Source of the DNA: Hydractinia symbiolongicarpus
Lineage: Eukaryota; Cnidaria; Hydrozoa; Anthoathecata; Hydractiniidae
Length of the DNA stretch: 60,000 nt
Direction: 5' to 3'
NCBI RefSeq assembly: GCF_029227915.1
Contig: NC_079881.1
Location: forward strand, 11,881,501-11,941,500
A program made the position numbers and the translations under genes. A model generated the notes under the pieces. The model was not told where the DNA came from, searched no databases, and saw nothing but the letters and a program-made list of their open reading frames with translations. This document shows, piece after piece, positions 20,517-33,985 of the stretch (its first letter is position 1; each line of letters begins with the position of its first letter).

Positions 20517-21065
20517 ATGGATCCCTTGATAGAACTATCCACACTAAAAGATCATTCTACTCGAAGAAGAAGCCATAGTTTAACAGATATCATTACAGGA
20601 CCTGCGAGAGCATTTATAAGTAACAGCTTAACACGTAGTTTGACGAAGCGGAAAAAATCATACAGCTTAAACCAAAGTATACAGATTGAAAGCATCAAAG
20701 AAGTCCAAGAAGAAAAAAACTCACCCTATGATGATTTCTCATTTTCTCACAACGTATGGTTTTACGGCTATATAGATATTACGAACTTTACCACAGAAAT
20801 GCAGAATGTGGACTGCAGCACACTTGGTCAATTTGTTGTAAGAATTGATGAAAATGGCGAAATTGTTGCAAGTATAATGTACAAAGTGGATAATGAGCTG
20901 CACACTGCTTCAATACCTGAATGTGACGACTATTACTGCCTAAACTTCTCGAATCCCTATGAACCAAAATTTCGTTCAATCAAACAATTAGTTGCTTATT
21001 TGATACGTGTTAATTATTTAGAACAGGTTTCATTTAGTTGGTTGTTGGAAAATTCCTTTCTGTAA
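20517..21065 (+). CDS. Small SH2-domain protein (single exon)
   Basis: 182 residues from the ATG at 20517; a TTG six bases upstream is not a likely start. Residues about 1-70 are basic and Ser-rich and carry no known domain. Residues about 79-175 read as an SH2 domain: WFYGYIDI (alpha A side), GQFVVRID (the FLVR motif with its phosphotyrosine-binding Arg), a central strand ending HTASI, then FRSIKQLVAYLI. The beta-D basic residue is not obvious. The product would bind phosphotyrosine in a cytosolic signalling complex. With only one domain it is a standalone adaptor or inhibitor, comparable in layout to small SH2 adaptors. No SOCS box or kinase domain is present. A polyadenylation signal AATAAA lies at 21130-21135. 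Confidence 0.75.
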   Translation: MDPLIELSTLKDHSTRRRSHSLTDIITGPARAFISNSLTRSLTKRKKSYSLNQSIQIESIKEVQEEKNSPYDDFSFSHNVWFYGYIDITNFTTEMQNVDCSTLGQFVVRIDENGEIVASIMYKVDNELHTASIPECDDYYCLNFSNPYEPKFRSIKQLVAYLIRVNYLEQVSFSWLLENSFL

Positions 21066-21129
21066 ACGGCTGGTCCGTTTACTCTAGCGTAAGTGTTACT
21101 GTTCAAAATGGCAGTATAACAAAAAACGA

Positions 21130-21135
21130 AATAAA
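21130..21135 (+). terminator. Polyadenylation signal of the SH2 gene
   Basis: AATAAA lies 65 bp after the stop codon, a usual distance for a compact 3' UTR. Confidence 0.5.
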
Positions 21136-24100
21136 ATATTTTACGAGATAAAAATTATCTCATCTGCAATTCAATCAAGAAAGGTCGATGTTTCTGGTAA
21201 AAATGCTGGCAAATAAAGCTTTCTTGTTGGCAGAGTTAATTAGAACAACATAATATCTACATTAAAATACCCGTATACGTCTGTCCGTCACGCAAAATGG
21301 CAGCTTAGCTGCGCAGGTAACGAGACGCACGCACTTAGGTATAAAAAGGACGGGCAAACCCGTTGATTTTTCCACGGGCTAACGACTAGTTCTAACAAAT
21401 GATGAACTTTTCAACTAATTAAACTATTACGATTGAGCCAAGGGCTTTAAAATCGTTCTATAAAAGAAATTAACATATCCTGTGCGGAATTTTCTGCACT
21501 TTTTAAAAATTCTTCGCGCGGAACTAAAATAATCGAACATTATGATTAGCTGGTGAAAAATTATGCCAGTCAATCATAGGAATTGTAGTAATTCGCTCAG
21601 AAAAATGTAGGTTAAGGTTTCAAAACACTATTTTTAAAATTTCCTTGTTTAAATTTCGATGTGTGTGATGTGTGTGGTAGTAATGATTTTGCAAAGTGTT
21701 GAATCAATAAACTGATTTTAATTTTCACAAAAATGAAGCCGTGTATTGATAAACCACATGATGCATTTAAGATGGGAAAAACAGGAAAGGGATATCTGTA
21801 ATTATTGTTCTGTTTACGACAAACCACGACTGGATTAGCTTGTTATAATTTTTAATGAGCAGTTAAGAATTTTTAATGATTGTAATTACGTTTTGAAATT
21901 ATTGCTGATGTAATTGTGCTGTAAATGTATAAAAAACATGCACGAATATGTTCGTTTTAATGGAAATAAATATAAATAGATATATAAAGGACTTTTTAAT
22001 GTCTACCTGTTTGACTAAAAAAGAAACTGTAGATAGGTTGCTGGATTTAGAAGAAAAAAGTTGGAAAAATTATTTTTTTATCGTCCAAGTTTTGGTGCAA
22101 CTATCTTGTTTTGCTAAGACCACGCATTCAGTTTCCTCCGAACTGCAAGTGTATCTTAAATGGTCAATCATAATAATTCAAGAACAAAAGTGATCATCAC
22201 CGCTTCATCAAATATACAGACAGTGATATAAATAACTTAACCAGGGAGGCAAGAGAGTCAGTAGAAATCTAGGTGATGTTTTAACAAGTAGTCACTAAAA
22301 AACAATATCTATTGTCATACCGGCAATACGAGGTGCAATGCTAAAATTGAACTATATATGCAAAAACATATGGGGCGCTCTTTAGTAAGTAAGTAAGTAA
22401 GTAATGGGAAGTTTTAACGTCCTTGGGGTTGACTCTTCTATCATGTTTAAGGTAACTTGCAACAATTGTTCTTAAGCAAGTAAAGCAAAAAATTTTTTGG
22501 CGTCTTCAATGCAGGTAATGAAATTAATCAATTCTGCAACGACATGTGTATACTCATGAAAATATTGTTGATTAGTCATCCATTTTAGGACAACTAATAA
22601 AAACAAAAAACATCTCTATATCTACTTAAAAGCCATTAATCGTCTTAAAAGTTATACTTTAAGTTATAGACCAAAACACACATGTGTCTATGTTGTATTG
22701 TGAAAAGCTTTACAAAGTCAAATTAGGTAGTGGAACTTGTAGATGTTGATAAACTTCTGACGTGTATTAGATATTTGGTAAGATGATGGCTATTGTGCGC
22801 AAAGTAAAAAGAATCAATATTTTTATTATATACCAAAGTATAAATTTTTCTGCAAATGGGAAAAAAATAAAAACAAAATTAACTACAACAACAACAACAG
22901 CAACAACAGAATCAATCTCCTGACATTCCAAAGTCAATTTCATCCTACATTCAGGTCTCCCGCTGTAGACAAAAATAAATACCGCTACAAAATCAAAATT
23001 CCTTTTCTTTCCGTTCAATTTTAATCCCCTATTACTGAAGCAGAAAAAAGGAAATTGGAAATTTGTACACTTAATATAAATGAAATATCCATGTATCCGA
23101 AAAACTTGAACATGCATCCCTAGACTTCAAGCAATTTACAAACGGTGAATTATTTGATGCAGTGAATTGCGCAATCCATAGGCAACTTTATTTTTCTGGA
23201 AATAAGTTCTAAAAAAATGTTTGCAATATCAAATAAATAAAACGGTTTTTCTTAGCAGACTTGTTCTGGGTAATCATCGGACAAAAGTTTAGTTAGAAAA
23301 AATAGCTAGCTAAGAGTAAAGTAGAAATGGCTTTTTTACTGCAGCTACATTTGCATAAGAATTCATATGGGCTTGAGGACTATTTTGTCGACTTTCTTTG
23401 GACTAAGCAAAACCAAGCAAAAAAAATAAAAAAAGGTCAACAAAATTGAGAAGGGGTGCTAAAATCTCGAATATGTGCAAATCCAGTGGTCGTGAAAAAA
23501 GGCTAAACAATATTTTTTAAAAGCTGATTCATCCTTCACAGCAAATAAAAATGACGCATTTTTTTGCAGAATAGTCGCAGTTAAAATAGTTTGTGGTTTT
23601 GCAGTCAAATTAGTTCAACACAAAATTAAATTGAATGATAAATGTGGTGAGAACAACATTAAATACAAAATGACTAATTTAATGATTGTCCATGTTGCAC
23701 GTGACAGCACTAATGTGAAATTCGGCAGTACCATCTGATCTTAAAAATTCATAGCTAATGACAGCAAGTCATTATAGGAAGAATACACTTTCTAAAATTT
23801 ATCTTAGAAACGGCTCTAATTTTTTTGAGCTTTAAAGATTATTGGGCTCCTTTAATTGTCGATTCATTAATTGACTGCCCTAAAGGCGGTTATCGATTAA
23901 GATAGTGGGGTTTAGTTTGCTCTGGACATTTACAGCTGATATGTAAGGGTTTTATATACCTTTCACACGCGTAGGCAAATTGATGCAGTGATTCCAGTGC
24001 CACCGTAGTAACGACATTAACAATGTTATAGCCCCGGGCATATTGTTGACTCCTCTATCGTGCAAATTAGTTTATTAGTTGCAAGAAATTAAATGAAAAA

Positions 24101-27100
24101 TTTTTTTCTCAAAAAAGGTTTTACGTTTTAGATTATGCTCATACAATTTTTTACTGCCCGCAACGTTCTAATGTCATTTTTGCAGCCTAAAAACTTACAT
24201 TCTATAACAACCTGCAAGATTCCAGCTTGTGCACCCTACTGCGCAAAAAATGACCTATTTTGCGCAGGAATAATTTTCGCGCAGCTTTTCTGAAATTAAG
24301 TCATACATTCATAGATTCTCGAAGTAAATTTTGTAGAGTTGGTGACGTCTTATCACGCGCTGTAACATGCAGCAACGTTTGATAAGAATTTGAATATTTT
24401 GAAACATAATTTTCTCTATCTTTATTTAATGAGTTGAAAACATCTTATTCGCGTTATGTTTGAACAGGACACGAGAAATTTGGTTGGTTACATGTTTTTA
24501 CAGGTTGTGATATGGTTGCATATGTCAAATAAAAACCATATCCGTTTATTTGACAATTTTATATACTTTTTTATTATTTATTTCAAAAGCATGCAGTCCT
24601 GTTGATACATATTGCGTTGAATTGTTTCAGGTGCTGAAAGATTCTTAAGATGGAAAAGCGATCAAGTTAGCAGTAAGGTCGTATAATAATGTCTGAGACA
24701 AGCTTTGTAGCAGAAGGCGAAAGCTTTATTACAAGACATGAATTGGTGACTGATGACTCATTACTGCGCTTATAACATTATATGAACATTCTCCTACCTT
24801 ACCACTACTTGTCTTACTTGTTGATGGAACGGCATCTAACCATTTAGAATAAGCACTGACAATTCATAAAGATATTGGACACTTCTTTTTGTTGTTGTGT
24901 TGCAGCTGAATCTAGCATTTTTCCAATACATCTTTTTCCTTTTACATCAGCATTACACGACTGTTTCTTTATGCAATAAACTTTCGCAACGTTTTAACTG
25001 ATATTACTTCCTGTTTTTCTTGAGACAGTTTATATCAAAACTTGTGATTTCCACAATAAGGTAAGGAAATATGTTAGCACATGACCTCAAATTGTAAAGA
25101 TCGTTTCCACAAGTAGTAACTTTGGCTATTTCTATGTTAGATTAACACAGTTCGAAATTGTCGGACTTATGACATATTTGGTCTAATTTTTGGGAAGCTT
25201 GATGTGACCTATTTCGTAATTCGGCTTGATCTATAAAGCTGTTGTTTTGTTTTGCTTTTTTCACCATAGTGTCAGACTAAGTTTTTTTTAAACACCGGAT
25301 TGATTTAAATTTCCTGATTTTTTGAATCTTTCTTGTGGTTTTATTTTTAACCTGGTTTTTTAGAACTTCGATTTTTCGAGTTAGCTGATTTGTCAAACAT
25401 ATTTTTTAGTCCCCAGAAGCCAATTACCTTGAATTTTTAAACTATCAACTAGGAAAATTTAAAAAACATCGAATTTGTTCGGTAAGAGGGTATTAATTAT
25501 TGTGATAAATGTTATGTTTGTTTTTTAGTTTTTTGATAAGCATACAAGTTTTTTAACTTATGAAGAATTAGCAAATTTAAACGACAAGAACGATAATGAA
25601 GATAACCATCTCGGCTAAAAGGCCAGATGATCTCCCCGAACCAAATTGCAGTGCGTTTGCTATTTTCCAACTGGAAAACCGTGATGGTTGAAGCAGTTGT
25701 TCTGCGATCTCGAAGATGATCCTCAGTAGCAATTGTTTATAGAGTCAGTTTAACTGCGATGTGTTGCTACTCTGGTATGACACAGAAAAGAGACTGTAAA
25801 CTAATACTCTGTTTCTTTTAGACTCTTAGGGACACTATTGCTGCGGGCAAGTCTCAAGATAATATTATTTACATGCATCTAAATCACAAAATGTTCAATA
25901 ATATTTTTAAGTTATTTATTTATTTATTTCACATTCCTTCTATAGTCAACACCGTGCGATACTCGATTGTGAGATAATCAAATATGTGAGGAACTCAGTG
26001 TCTCAATAAAAGATAGAAACAATGGCCGATGAACTTCCTCCGAATACCCCGATTTTGTCAAATTACTTCTGTAGACACTAATTAACTTTTTTTTGACAAA
26101 CAACGTCATAAGAATTGTATCTCAGATTAAGAATGACGTATCAAACCATGAACGAATGCAACAAATGAATTAGGGTGATGACACGTGATTCGTTTAGATA
26201 GTTTGCAGATATCGTTATTAAAGTCCTAATCTTTGATATATTTAGGTTTATTATGTTAACTTGCATCAGTTACTTAAACATTAGAAAATATTTCATGTTC
26301 TCCTCCTGAACTCCTTGCAAGAATGAGTCTGTGGATAAGCTGAATTTTTCTCCGTGATCTTTCGATCTGCAAGTATATTTCCAGGACTATAAAAAAATTT
26401 AGCCCTCTTTAATCCTTTTTTCTGGGTTTTCCTGACTTACCTGCCCGGTTTTTGTTATAACCTAAATGGGTCGGTCATGTTTTCAATAGTGGCCTAATAT
26501 AGTTCGTTTCTGCAAGAACTGGTAAAATTCAGTTTTACTGCACCAAGGGAATTATTACAGCTGCAGAATTTACTAAAAGACTTATTGTATCAAAAGTATT
26601 ACCTGTTGTGAGAAGTTGTAAATGCCCAAGTATTATGTATTACGTTGGTGTCACTATGGCAACCAATACCAGGCAACGAGAAATGTTAGAAAAAAACATG
26701 TTAGTCACAATCTTATCAATTAATTGTATTGTCCAGATAAAAGTACATTCATCTTTTAAATCACGGAAAACTTAAAGGGGTAAATATTAACCGGATAATT
26801 AATATTATCCGCCTTTTGTGTGTCCAAAATATCTGCACATAGCTTTATTGCAGACACTACACAGTGTGAGGAATAGTTAAATTACTGCATACTAACTGGT
26901 TAACAAGGAGCTCAAATGGGAGCTTTAAATATACTAGGACCACCTTCGCAAAACCGTCATTAGGGACGAAAATGACCCACTCCCGGGTTTTCATAGCCCC
27001 TAAAAAGCCGGCCTCAATGTCGCTAAAACATTAACAGACTGACAATTGGTTTATCTAAATTATTTTTATCTTTAATATATAAGCTGTGTTTTTGTAAAAA

Positions 27101-29618
27101 CAATAGTTTTCTTCGTGATAATGGTCAGAGAAAGGGCCAATACTTTTGATAAAATATTAGAAAATCAAAGTCTAAAAAATTAACTGACAAAATATAGAAT
27201 AATTTTTTTGTCATTACTAGCACCATAGAGATATAATAACGATTATATCTCTATGCTAGCACAGAGAAAGTGCAAACTGAATTTTTTATAAATATTTTAA
27301 GGTGAAAGCTTCTTGAAGCAAATTCGTTGCCAGAACAGCCCAAATATTGTTTCCGTGGCAACATCTAATTAAACAAAGAAACATCGTCGGTCAAAAGTAT
27401 GTATGTATCAACAGTATTTACTAAGCAACTAACAGACTCCAGTTTTCATCAACAGTTACTTAAAATATTGTTACACTATCGTCTAGTAATGGCAGCACTT
27501 CTCGTTGGGAAATTAATTGTAAAAAGGGCGCATATACGAGCCGTGGAAGCATTGCTTAAATGAGTTAAAACGACCAGGTATGCTGAGTACAGGAGCCAGC
27601 TAAAGAGGATTATGCACATAAATTGGATAGATTTGGAATATATTATCGCAAAATAATAAAACCTACAATGGTCCAAAAACTCATAACAGCGGTTTAGGTT
27701 CCATTTTATACAAAAGGATTAACCTTAAAAGAGGTTTGTACTATCATAGACAATACAAATCTTATAGCCCAATTTAAGGTCGTTTGTGTCGCAGGCCTTT
27801 AAAATCCTTTCAATTTGAGACTTCTATTTGGTCCCATAATAAAATTAAGAAAAGTATAACTTGTATTAGAACAATTTATTTGCTTAAATCATTGTTGCAG
27901 GTTTTAGTGTGTTTTCTAAATGCTCGACTTCAGATCAAAGAAAACTGACGTCCGATGTTGAGATACAGAAACGAAAAGATACGCAATCCACAATCCACAA
28001 TCAATCTACGGCGAGGCAAGGTTTAAATTGTTGAATTTACACGAACACAATTTTTTCTAAAAACATTTTTTTTGAAATAATAAGATACACAAACGACGGA
28101 ATTTTAAAAAAGTGGCAAACAAAGCATATCTCGAAAAGCACAAAAGTTCGAGAAATTGGGAAATTTAATTCTCGCAAAAGAAAATTGCTATACAAGGCTA
28201 TAAGGCTCTGATCACTTTGGAAATAAGACGCAACGTCGTTCTTTTACCACTTCCTCTGCGCATCACAAAATATCTTAGCAGATACGGCTCAATCAAATAA
28301 GGTAGAGAGAGATATAAAACAGATTAAAACATCGGAAGATATAAACTAGTAGTAAAAACTACCCTCTCAATGTACCACTCTTTTTAAATTAGGGCCCACT
28401 ATAAAAGTAAAAATTAGCATCTGGAGCGCTCGATCGAGCGTTTACAGCAGTAATTTCGACTTTTTCTATATTAGATTCACACAATTTAAATTTTTTATCA
28501 CCAAGGAACTTGGTTTTATCCAAATACTTAAGCTGAGCCAATTGTCAATGACGTCAACATGAGTTTTTTCCCCGGTATTTCGACACTTTGCGGGACCTGA
28601 TTTGAATTATTCCGTCATTCCAGCATGTTGGAATGTGCGACTAACGCATATTAAATTGTACTTAACATTTTTACGTATATACAGAGGTTTTGCAGAGTAT
28701 TGGCGGGTTGATGGTTTTTGCCAATTTTGAAAATATTTGCCAAATATTTTGTTAGCGATAGTGTATCCACGGTACGAAAACTTGACTGCAGAGAGATATT
28801 TCATACCCATCTTCTTTTGATGTTATACATATAACACAAGATTTTAAAATTTTAGTAACGCTGTTTTTTCCCTATAATCCAGTGTTTTTCCAGTCTGCTT
28901 TAAAAGTCAAAACCTTTCCAGATTCCTGGCAATGCTCAAATACGTACGCTGAAAGCGACCATTTTTAAGCTCCTAAGAGTTTTGTTTGTTCATTGATCTT
29001 AGGTTTAGAAAATTTAGCATAAACAATAAAAAGGTCATGACAAACATACAGAAGATGCACGACTGCACTTAACTATCTACAAAAACGTAAGAACAAAAAG
29101 AATAAAATACATTGACCAATGGATTTATCGATTTTGATGACGTTATCGTGTTTTTGTCGTGTCAAAATACTTCAAATTTAGCTTCGAAAACAGGAATGTT
29201 AGAGGAGAAAAAAAAAATAAAACTTCACAAGAACTCTACTATTACAGATGTGTTGGTGCCATTCATTTGTCTCATTAAAGGTGATCTTGCATAACTTGCA
29301 CGAGCGTTTAATGTCTGCGATCGCACGATGTCAATCCATTCGAAACCGTTCGCTAATCGAAAACAATCTTCGTTATAAGCAAGTGCAAACAAAACACACA
29401 ACGTTTCTCTCAAAATTGTCTTTCACCTGCCATAAAGTTTGATATTGGGTATAGAAAAATGTCACGTACATATACGATGTATCACGCAGTCGTCAAGTTT
29501 TTTCGTTAAGTAACGTCAAATGTATGTTTCTTCAGAGTTTATCGTAAAAAATTGGTGCAAGATAGTTTCAAAAACGATGTTAATTATAAACAAAAGTAAA
29601 ATCATTCAGCAATTGTTT
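21136..29618. other. Long gene-poor stretch
   Basis: About 8.5 kb in which I can support no gene. It holds a (GTAA)n run at about 22384-22404, an (AAC/AGC)n run at about 22884-22908, a 10-bp-stem inverted repeat at 24239-24267, and a perfect hairpin at 27224-27255. Scattered frames of 60-116 codons lack domains and splice signals. Distal regulatory DNA or decayed transposons are possible but not shown. Confidence 0.5.
27224..27255. repeat. Perfect 14-bp inverted repeat with 4-nt loop, flanked by 7-bp direct repeats
   Basis: CATAGAGATATAAT is followed by AACG and then its exact reverse complement. The direct repeat CTAGCAC lies immediately outside on both sides (27217-27223 and 27256-27262). 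The arrangement looks like a tiny foldback insertion with a target duplication, or a stem-loop. No known family is assigned. Confidence 0.8.
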
Positions 29619-32600
29619 CAGCAGACTTGGTGTTTTTTGAATTTTCAACGTTATGTTAGACGTCTACGTCGATTTCATCTGTTGTTGAAATTGGCTTGTT
29701 TGTTATCCCATCCATAACAATATTCGATGTCTGATTGGGTCCTGTTTTGTCCATAAACGAAATTCGAATATTGGTTCTACAAAATATTAAATCAAAATGA
29801 TATCGTAGTATAATAGAAGTGCTGTTAAAACATTATATCGAAGGTATTGGGGTGTGGGTAGTTAAATAAGTTTACTTAAGTAGGCGGGTATTATTGAATG
29901 GGTGTTAGGCTTGGCGATGTTTGTATTGCAGTGGGATTACTGCAATATTTTCAACTTCGTTTTCAATAAAAATATTTTATTTTCGATTTTCACTCAAATG
30001 AAAGCTGATATCTAACTCGTGATTCATTTTTTTCAAACAGCGAGATGGATTGGTGAGTTCAGTGAAAGAAAAAAGGTTTTCAAGATACTGAACACGTCGA
30101 AAAAAACAAAATCTATCAAAAGTTGACACGTGTCTTGAATTTAAATTGCTTTTGTAATGATATTAAAAGTTAAAAGGGTCAATATTCATGTTGTCACGAA
30201 AAATGTTATTGACTTGGTAGGTAGGTTTTATATCAAACCATACTACGTCATTCCGAGGCAATATAAATGCATTGCGACATCAGGGAAATACAAATACTTT
30301 CTGTTCTGTTGCTACTTTCTATTAGGGCGACTTCTTTTTATTTGATTATTACGTTCCGACATTATACGACTTTATTACCCATGGATAAAAATCCGGGGAA
30401 AAAATGCCTACCTAATTTCGGTTTTAGATCATATACAAGTTGAAGGAAACACTGTTTTTTAGCCATTGGCTTTCATCTAATAATTAATACTGGAGGCGAA
30501 TCAACCCGTCTCATGCTATGGTCAAATAATGAAATAATAGTCAGAAGTGATTATTGCCATGGTATGACGTTATCTGGTTAGATTCTTATGCGTGGCAACA
30601 AGAAAATGGACGCGACTCATATCGATGCGTAAGGAGAGACATCTACCAACGCCTTTATTTACCTGAAAGGTACACTGGTAGAAATAACAATCCATTGAGT
30701 AATCCTAACGCAACTATACCAAACATCATCTTGAAAGAGATACGGAAGATTTGACATTTACTGACAGCCATAACAATAATCCCCCAAAATGTTGACATAC
30801 CTGACAAAAAGTAATAATGAGCGTTAATCTAGAATATTCTGAGTAAAGCATAATTTGAATGAAAATAGAACGCTCTGCAACATATAACAGCATACCTCCT
30901 ATAAACACACTCGAACCAATTGGTCCTAAAGCGTGGACAATTCTTTCTTCAGGTATTGGGGCGTTTGATATCATATACGCATGCGCAATATGAGCATTGT
31001 TTCGATTCCATCACCTTTCTTTCTTTGGGAACGTGTAGAAAATAGTTTGTCGTATTTTCTGATGGGCTTTTGACACCACATAGGATACATTAAATAATAC
31101 GGAAATAGGGGATAATATATATCAATGGCAAATGACCTGTGAGAAAAAGTGAAAGGCAAAAAGGAAAAGAATGGAACCAACTGCTAAATTAATGGAAAAC
31201 GGAGTACACAGTTGGTATTAAATAAATATGCTCATGTAATCCGCAACCAAATATTTCAAAGGTTTGTTTGCTTTACTTTTTCGATGGGAGAAAAAAGTAT
31301 TGGCTGTATTGTTTAATTGAATTCTTCTTTTATTCATTTGCCTTGTGTTTCCTAAAAAATGACAAAAAGATCTTACTTACCATCAATGATTATAAAAATA
31401 TCTATACCAACACCAAGAACTAAAAAGGGGACTGTGCCCACAAATGCAACGTAATATGTGCCAGTAGACATAACAAATCCAAATGATGAACCAATACCCA
31501 ACATAATACAACAAATACCAATCATCCCTAGTAACAGAGTCAAGAGTATAATGATTGGTTCATAATAGAGTATTACCAAAGTGATGTCTAAAGTAAGACT
31601 TCTTTCTCTGCCTCAGTAATTTGAATTAGTTCTATTTGTTAGATGTTTTTAGCCAAAAAAGTTTTATGGAGCGTTGTTTTAACATTGGCGTTCCCGTCAG
31701 TTCTAGAAAACAGTAAATGTTGTCTGCCTTGATAAAAGTGATTTCCAATGAAAGACGTTTGTGAGAACTATGTTCCCTGTCACGAAACATATAGATCTCT
31801 TACTGCACCTCATGTGCGTGCATCTAATATTTTTCTGGCTTACTTAATGAGTATCTCTAATCATTTGATTGTTCTGAGTTCAAAATGAAGTTTTGCATTA
31901 GTTAAAAAAGTCTAGAGGTCAACACTTACCAAATCTAAAATGGCCTCCAACCGAATATTTAAACCTTGATAACGCAAACGCTGTAAAAACACACATCAGG
32001 AAAAGAGATACCACGATCAATTTAATGTCTCCGGCAGTGCTTACAGATACTTCATTATCAATACTTCGAATCGTACTTATATGAATTCTCATACCCTCTC
32101 GATCAAATTCATTTTGTTTTGATTCCAAGTAGTCAATTATTTCTTTCTCTGCTTTGCAGTTCTCATCATACATCTCATCTGTCTCAGGTTACCTGACAAA
32201 ATATTGCATACGCAATGATGCAGCCCTTACTACAGAATCCTTTTCATAAGCATAATATCCAAGAATTTCTCCTAGTATAACAGAGGCTGGTAATCCACTG
32301 TTCAGTAAAATTGTATCATCACTTAAAGAGTTTAGTAATGTCGACTGAATGGAAGTGTTGGTGATTCAACTGTTGTTGTATTGAAACAAATCTAAGATGA
32401 AACATCCATACACTGTGGAGTCATTTCGTACGCGTGCACATATGTCATTATAACTTGTATTATGCACGACGCCATTATGAAGCAACAGGGCAGCTTTTAA
32501 TGCTTTTGTGTTCAATATGGAACTTTGATCTTTCATTTCAAGTATAAACACTTCAGGTAAAGCTTTGCTTGGAAACGAGCTCTTTGCACGATTATCATTT

Positions 32601-33540
32601 TGACCAGAGAGGCTGCCTGTGGAAAGTACAATTTTTCGCCGTGATTTTGTAAATTAAACCGAACAAAACCAGCCATGAGTCCCAAAGATATAAGTATTGA
32701 TAAAAATATCAAAGTTTTTGGATAAGAACCAATTAAACGCGCCCATTTGATAAAAACGTTCTCGAAGAAACTGTTTAACGAAGCGCAAATTTTCACCCAT
32801 CCACGCCAAATCTTCATTCTTGTAAATTAACTCAAGATATAACACTGGAAATAAATTACGTAAACATAATCAAGTTAAGAAAATAATATTAAAAAGGTGC
32901 GTAATCAATTTGAATTAACATTAACAAAGCTAAGGTAAAAACGCATCTCAAAAAAATATTACTAAGCCTGAATAAAAGCATAGCGCACAACGTAAAATAT
33001 GTGAATATTTTTATAGCTATAATGTCCAAGAATTTCTCTTAGTCTAACAGAGGCTGGTAGTCCACCGTTCAGTAAAGTTGTATCATCATTTAAAGAGTTT
33101 AGTAGTGTCGACTGAATGGAAGTGTTGGTGATCCAACTGTTGTTGTATTGAAACAAATCTAAGATGCCTTCATAATAACATCCATACACTGTGGAGTCGT
33201 TTCGTACGCGTGCACATATGTCATTATAACTTGTGTTATGCATGACGCCATTATTAAGCAACAGGGCAGCTTTTAATGCTTTTGGAAATGAGCTCTTTGC
33301 ACGATTATCATTTTGACCAGAGAGGCTGTCCTGTTGAAAATATAACTTGTCGCCATGATTTTGCAGGTTAAACCGAAGAAAACCAGCAATGAGACCAAAA
33401 GATATGAATAACGACGCAAATATCACAGCCTTTGGATGAGTATAAACAAATCGTGCCTATTTGATGAAGTCTTTTTTTGAAATAATTATTTATAGAACTG
33501 CAAAAGGTAATCCATCCATCCACGCCAAATCTGCATTCTT
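29619..33540 (-). pseudogene. Patched-related (PTCHD3-like) gene copy, disrupted
   Basis: Pieces of the intact gene at 42108-46731 recur in the same order and strand. They are last exon 29619-29786, exon 5 30663-30800, the 3' end of exon 4 30896-30996, exon 2 31381-31527, exon 1 31930-32817, and a second exon-1 fragment about 33006-33540. Exon 3 and most of exon 4 are absent. Exon 1 carries a one-base deletion near 32609, a roughly 12-bp deletion near 32396 and a TGA in place of a Trp codon near 32370. The second exon-1 fragment is frameshifted in its N-terminal part and lacks its 3' third. Exon 2 has lost one codon in the GxxxDD motif. The last exon has lost its acceptor AG and contains a TAA. 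Some splice sites still look functional, so decay is recent. Confidence 0.85.
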
Positions 33541-33985
33541 TTTTTTCTACACTGCTTGAAGATATAAAATATCGCATCATAGCTACCCTGTATGCAAGCA
33601 ATCAGAGAAAATGTAAGCATATGTTACCATAAATATACAATTTCTTAAATATTTTACCACCCTCAAAATTTTGACGGCTGTCATTTACTTTGATTGCAGG
33701 TCCATATAATAAAAGCAGTCTTTTTCAAATCTGATATTTTTTATCATTATCAAAAGAAGAGGGTACAATAGTAAAGTTCAAACTTACTGTTATTAACGCT
33801 TGCTTACCATCAAATCTTGATGTTTCTTTTTTACTTTAGTTATTTATAGAGATAACTCCAACCAACACAAGGCGTCTTTTACTAAGTGTGTTCTATTGTA
33901 TACTTTAAAAACCGTCTTACTATAGAAGTCCTATAAACTTTTTATAGATTTCTTGTGATTTTTATTAAACCGTCCTAAACCTATT
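33541..33985. other. Flank of the Patched pseudogene, no gene seen
   Basis: AT-rich DNA 5' of the disrupted Patched copy. Nothing is supported. Confidence 0.4.

Noticed and set aside
25605-25650. Possible U2 snRNA-like segment ('ctcggctaaaaggcc')
   Set aside because: Only a short palindromic word resembles U2; the branch-binding region and flanks do not match.
26530-26760. Possible coding segment with an open frame near AAEFTKRLIVSK
   Set aside because: No start, no domain and no splice sites could be supported.
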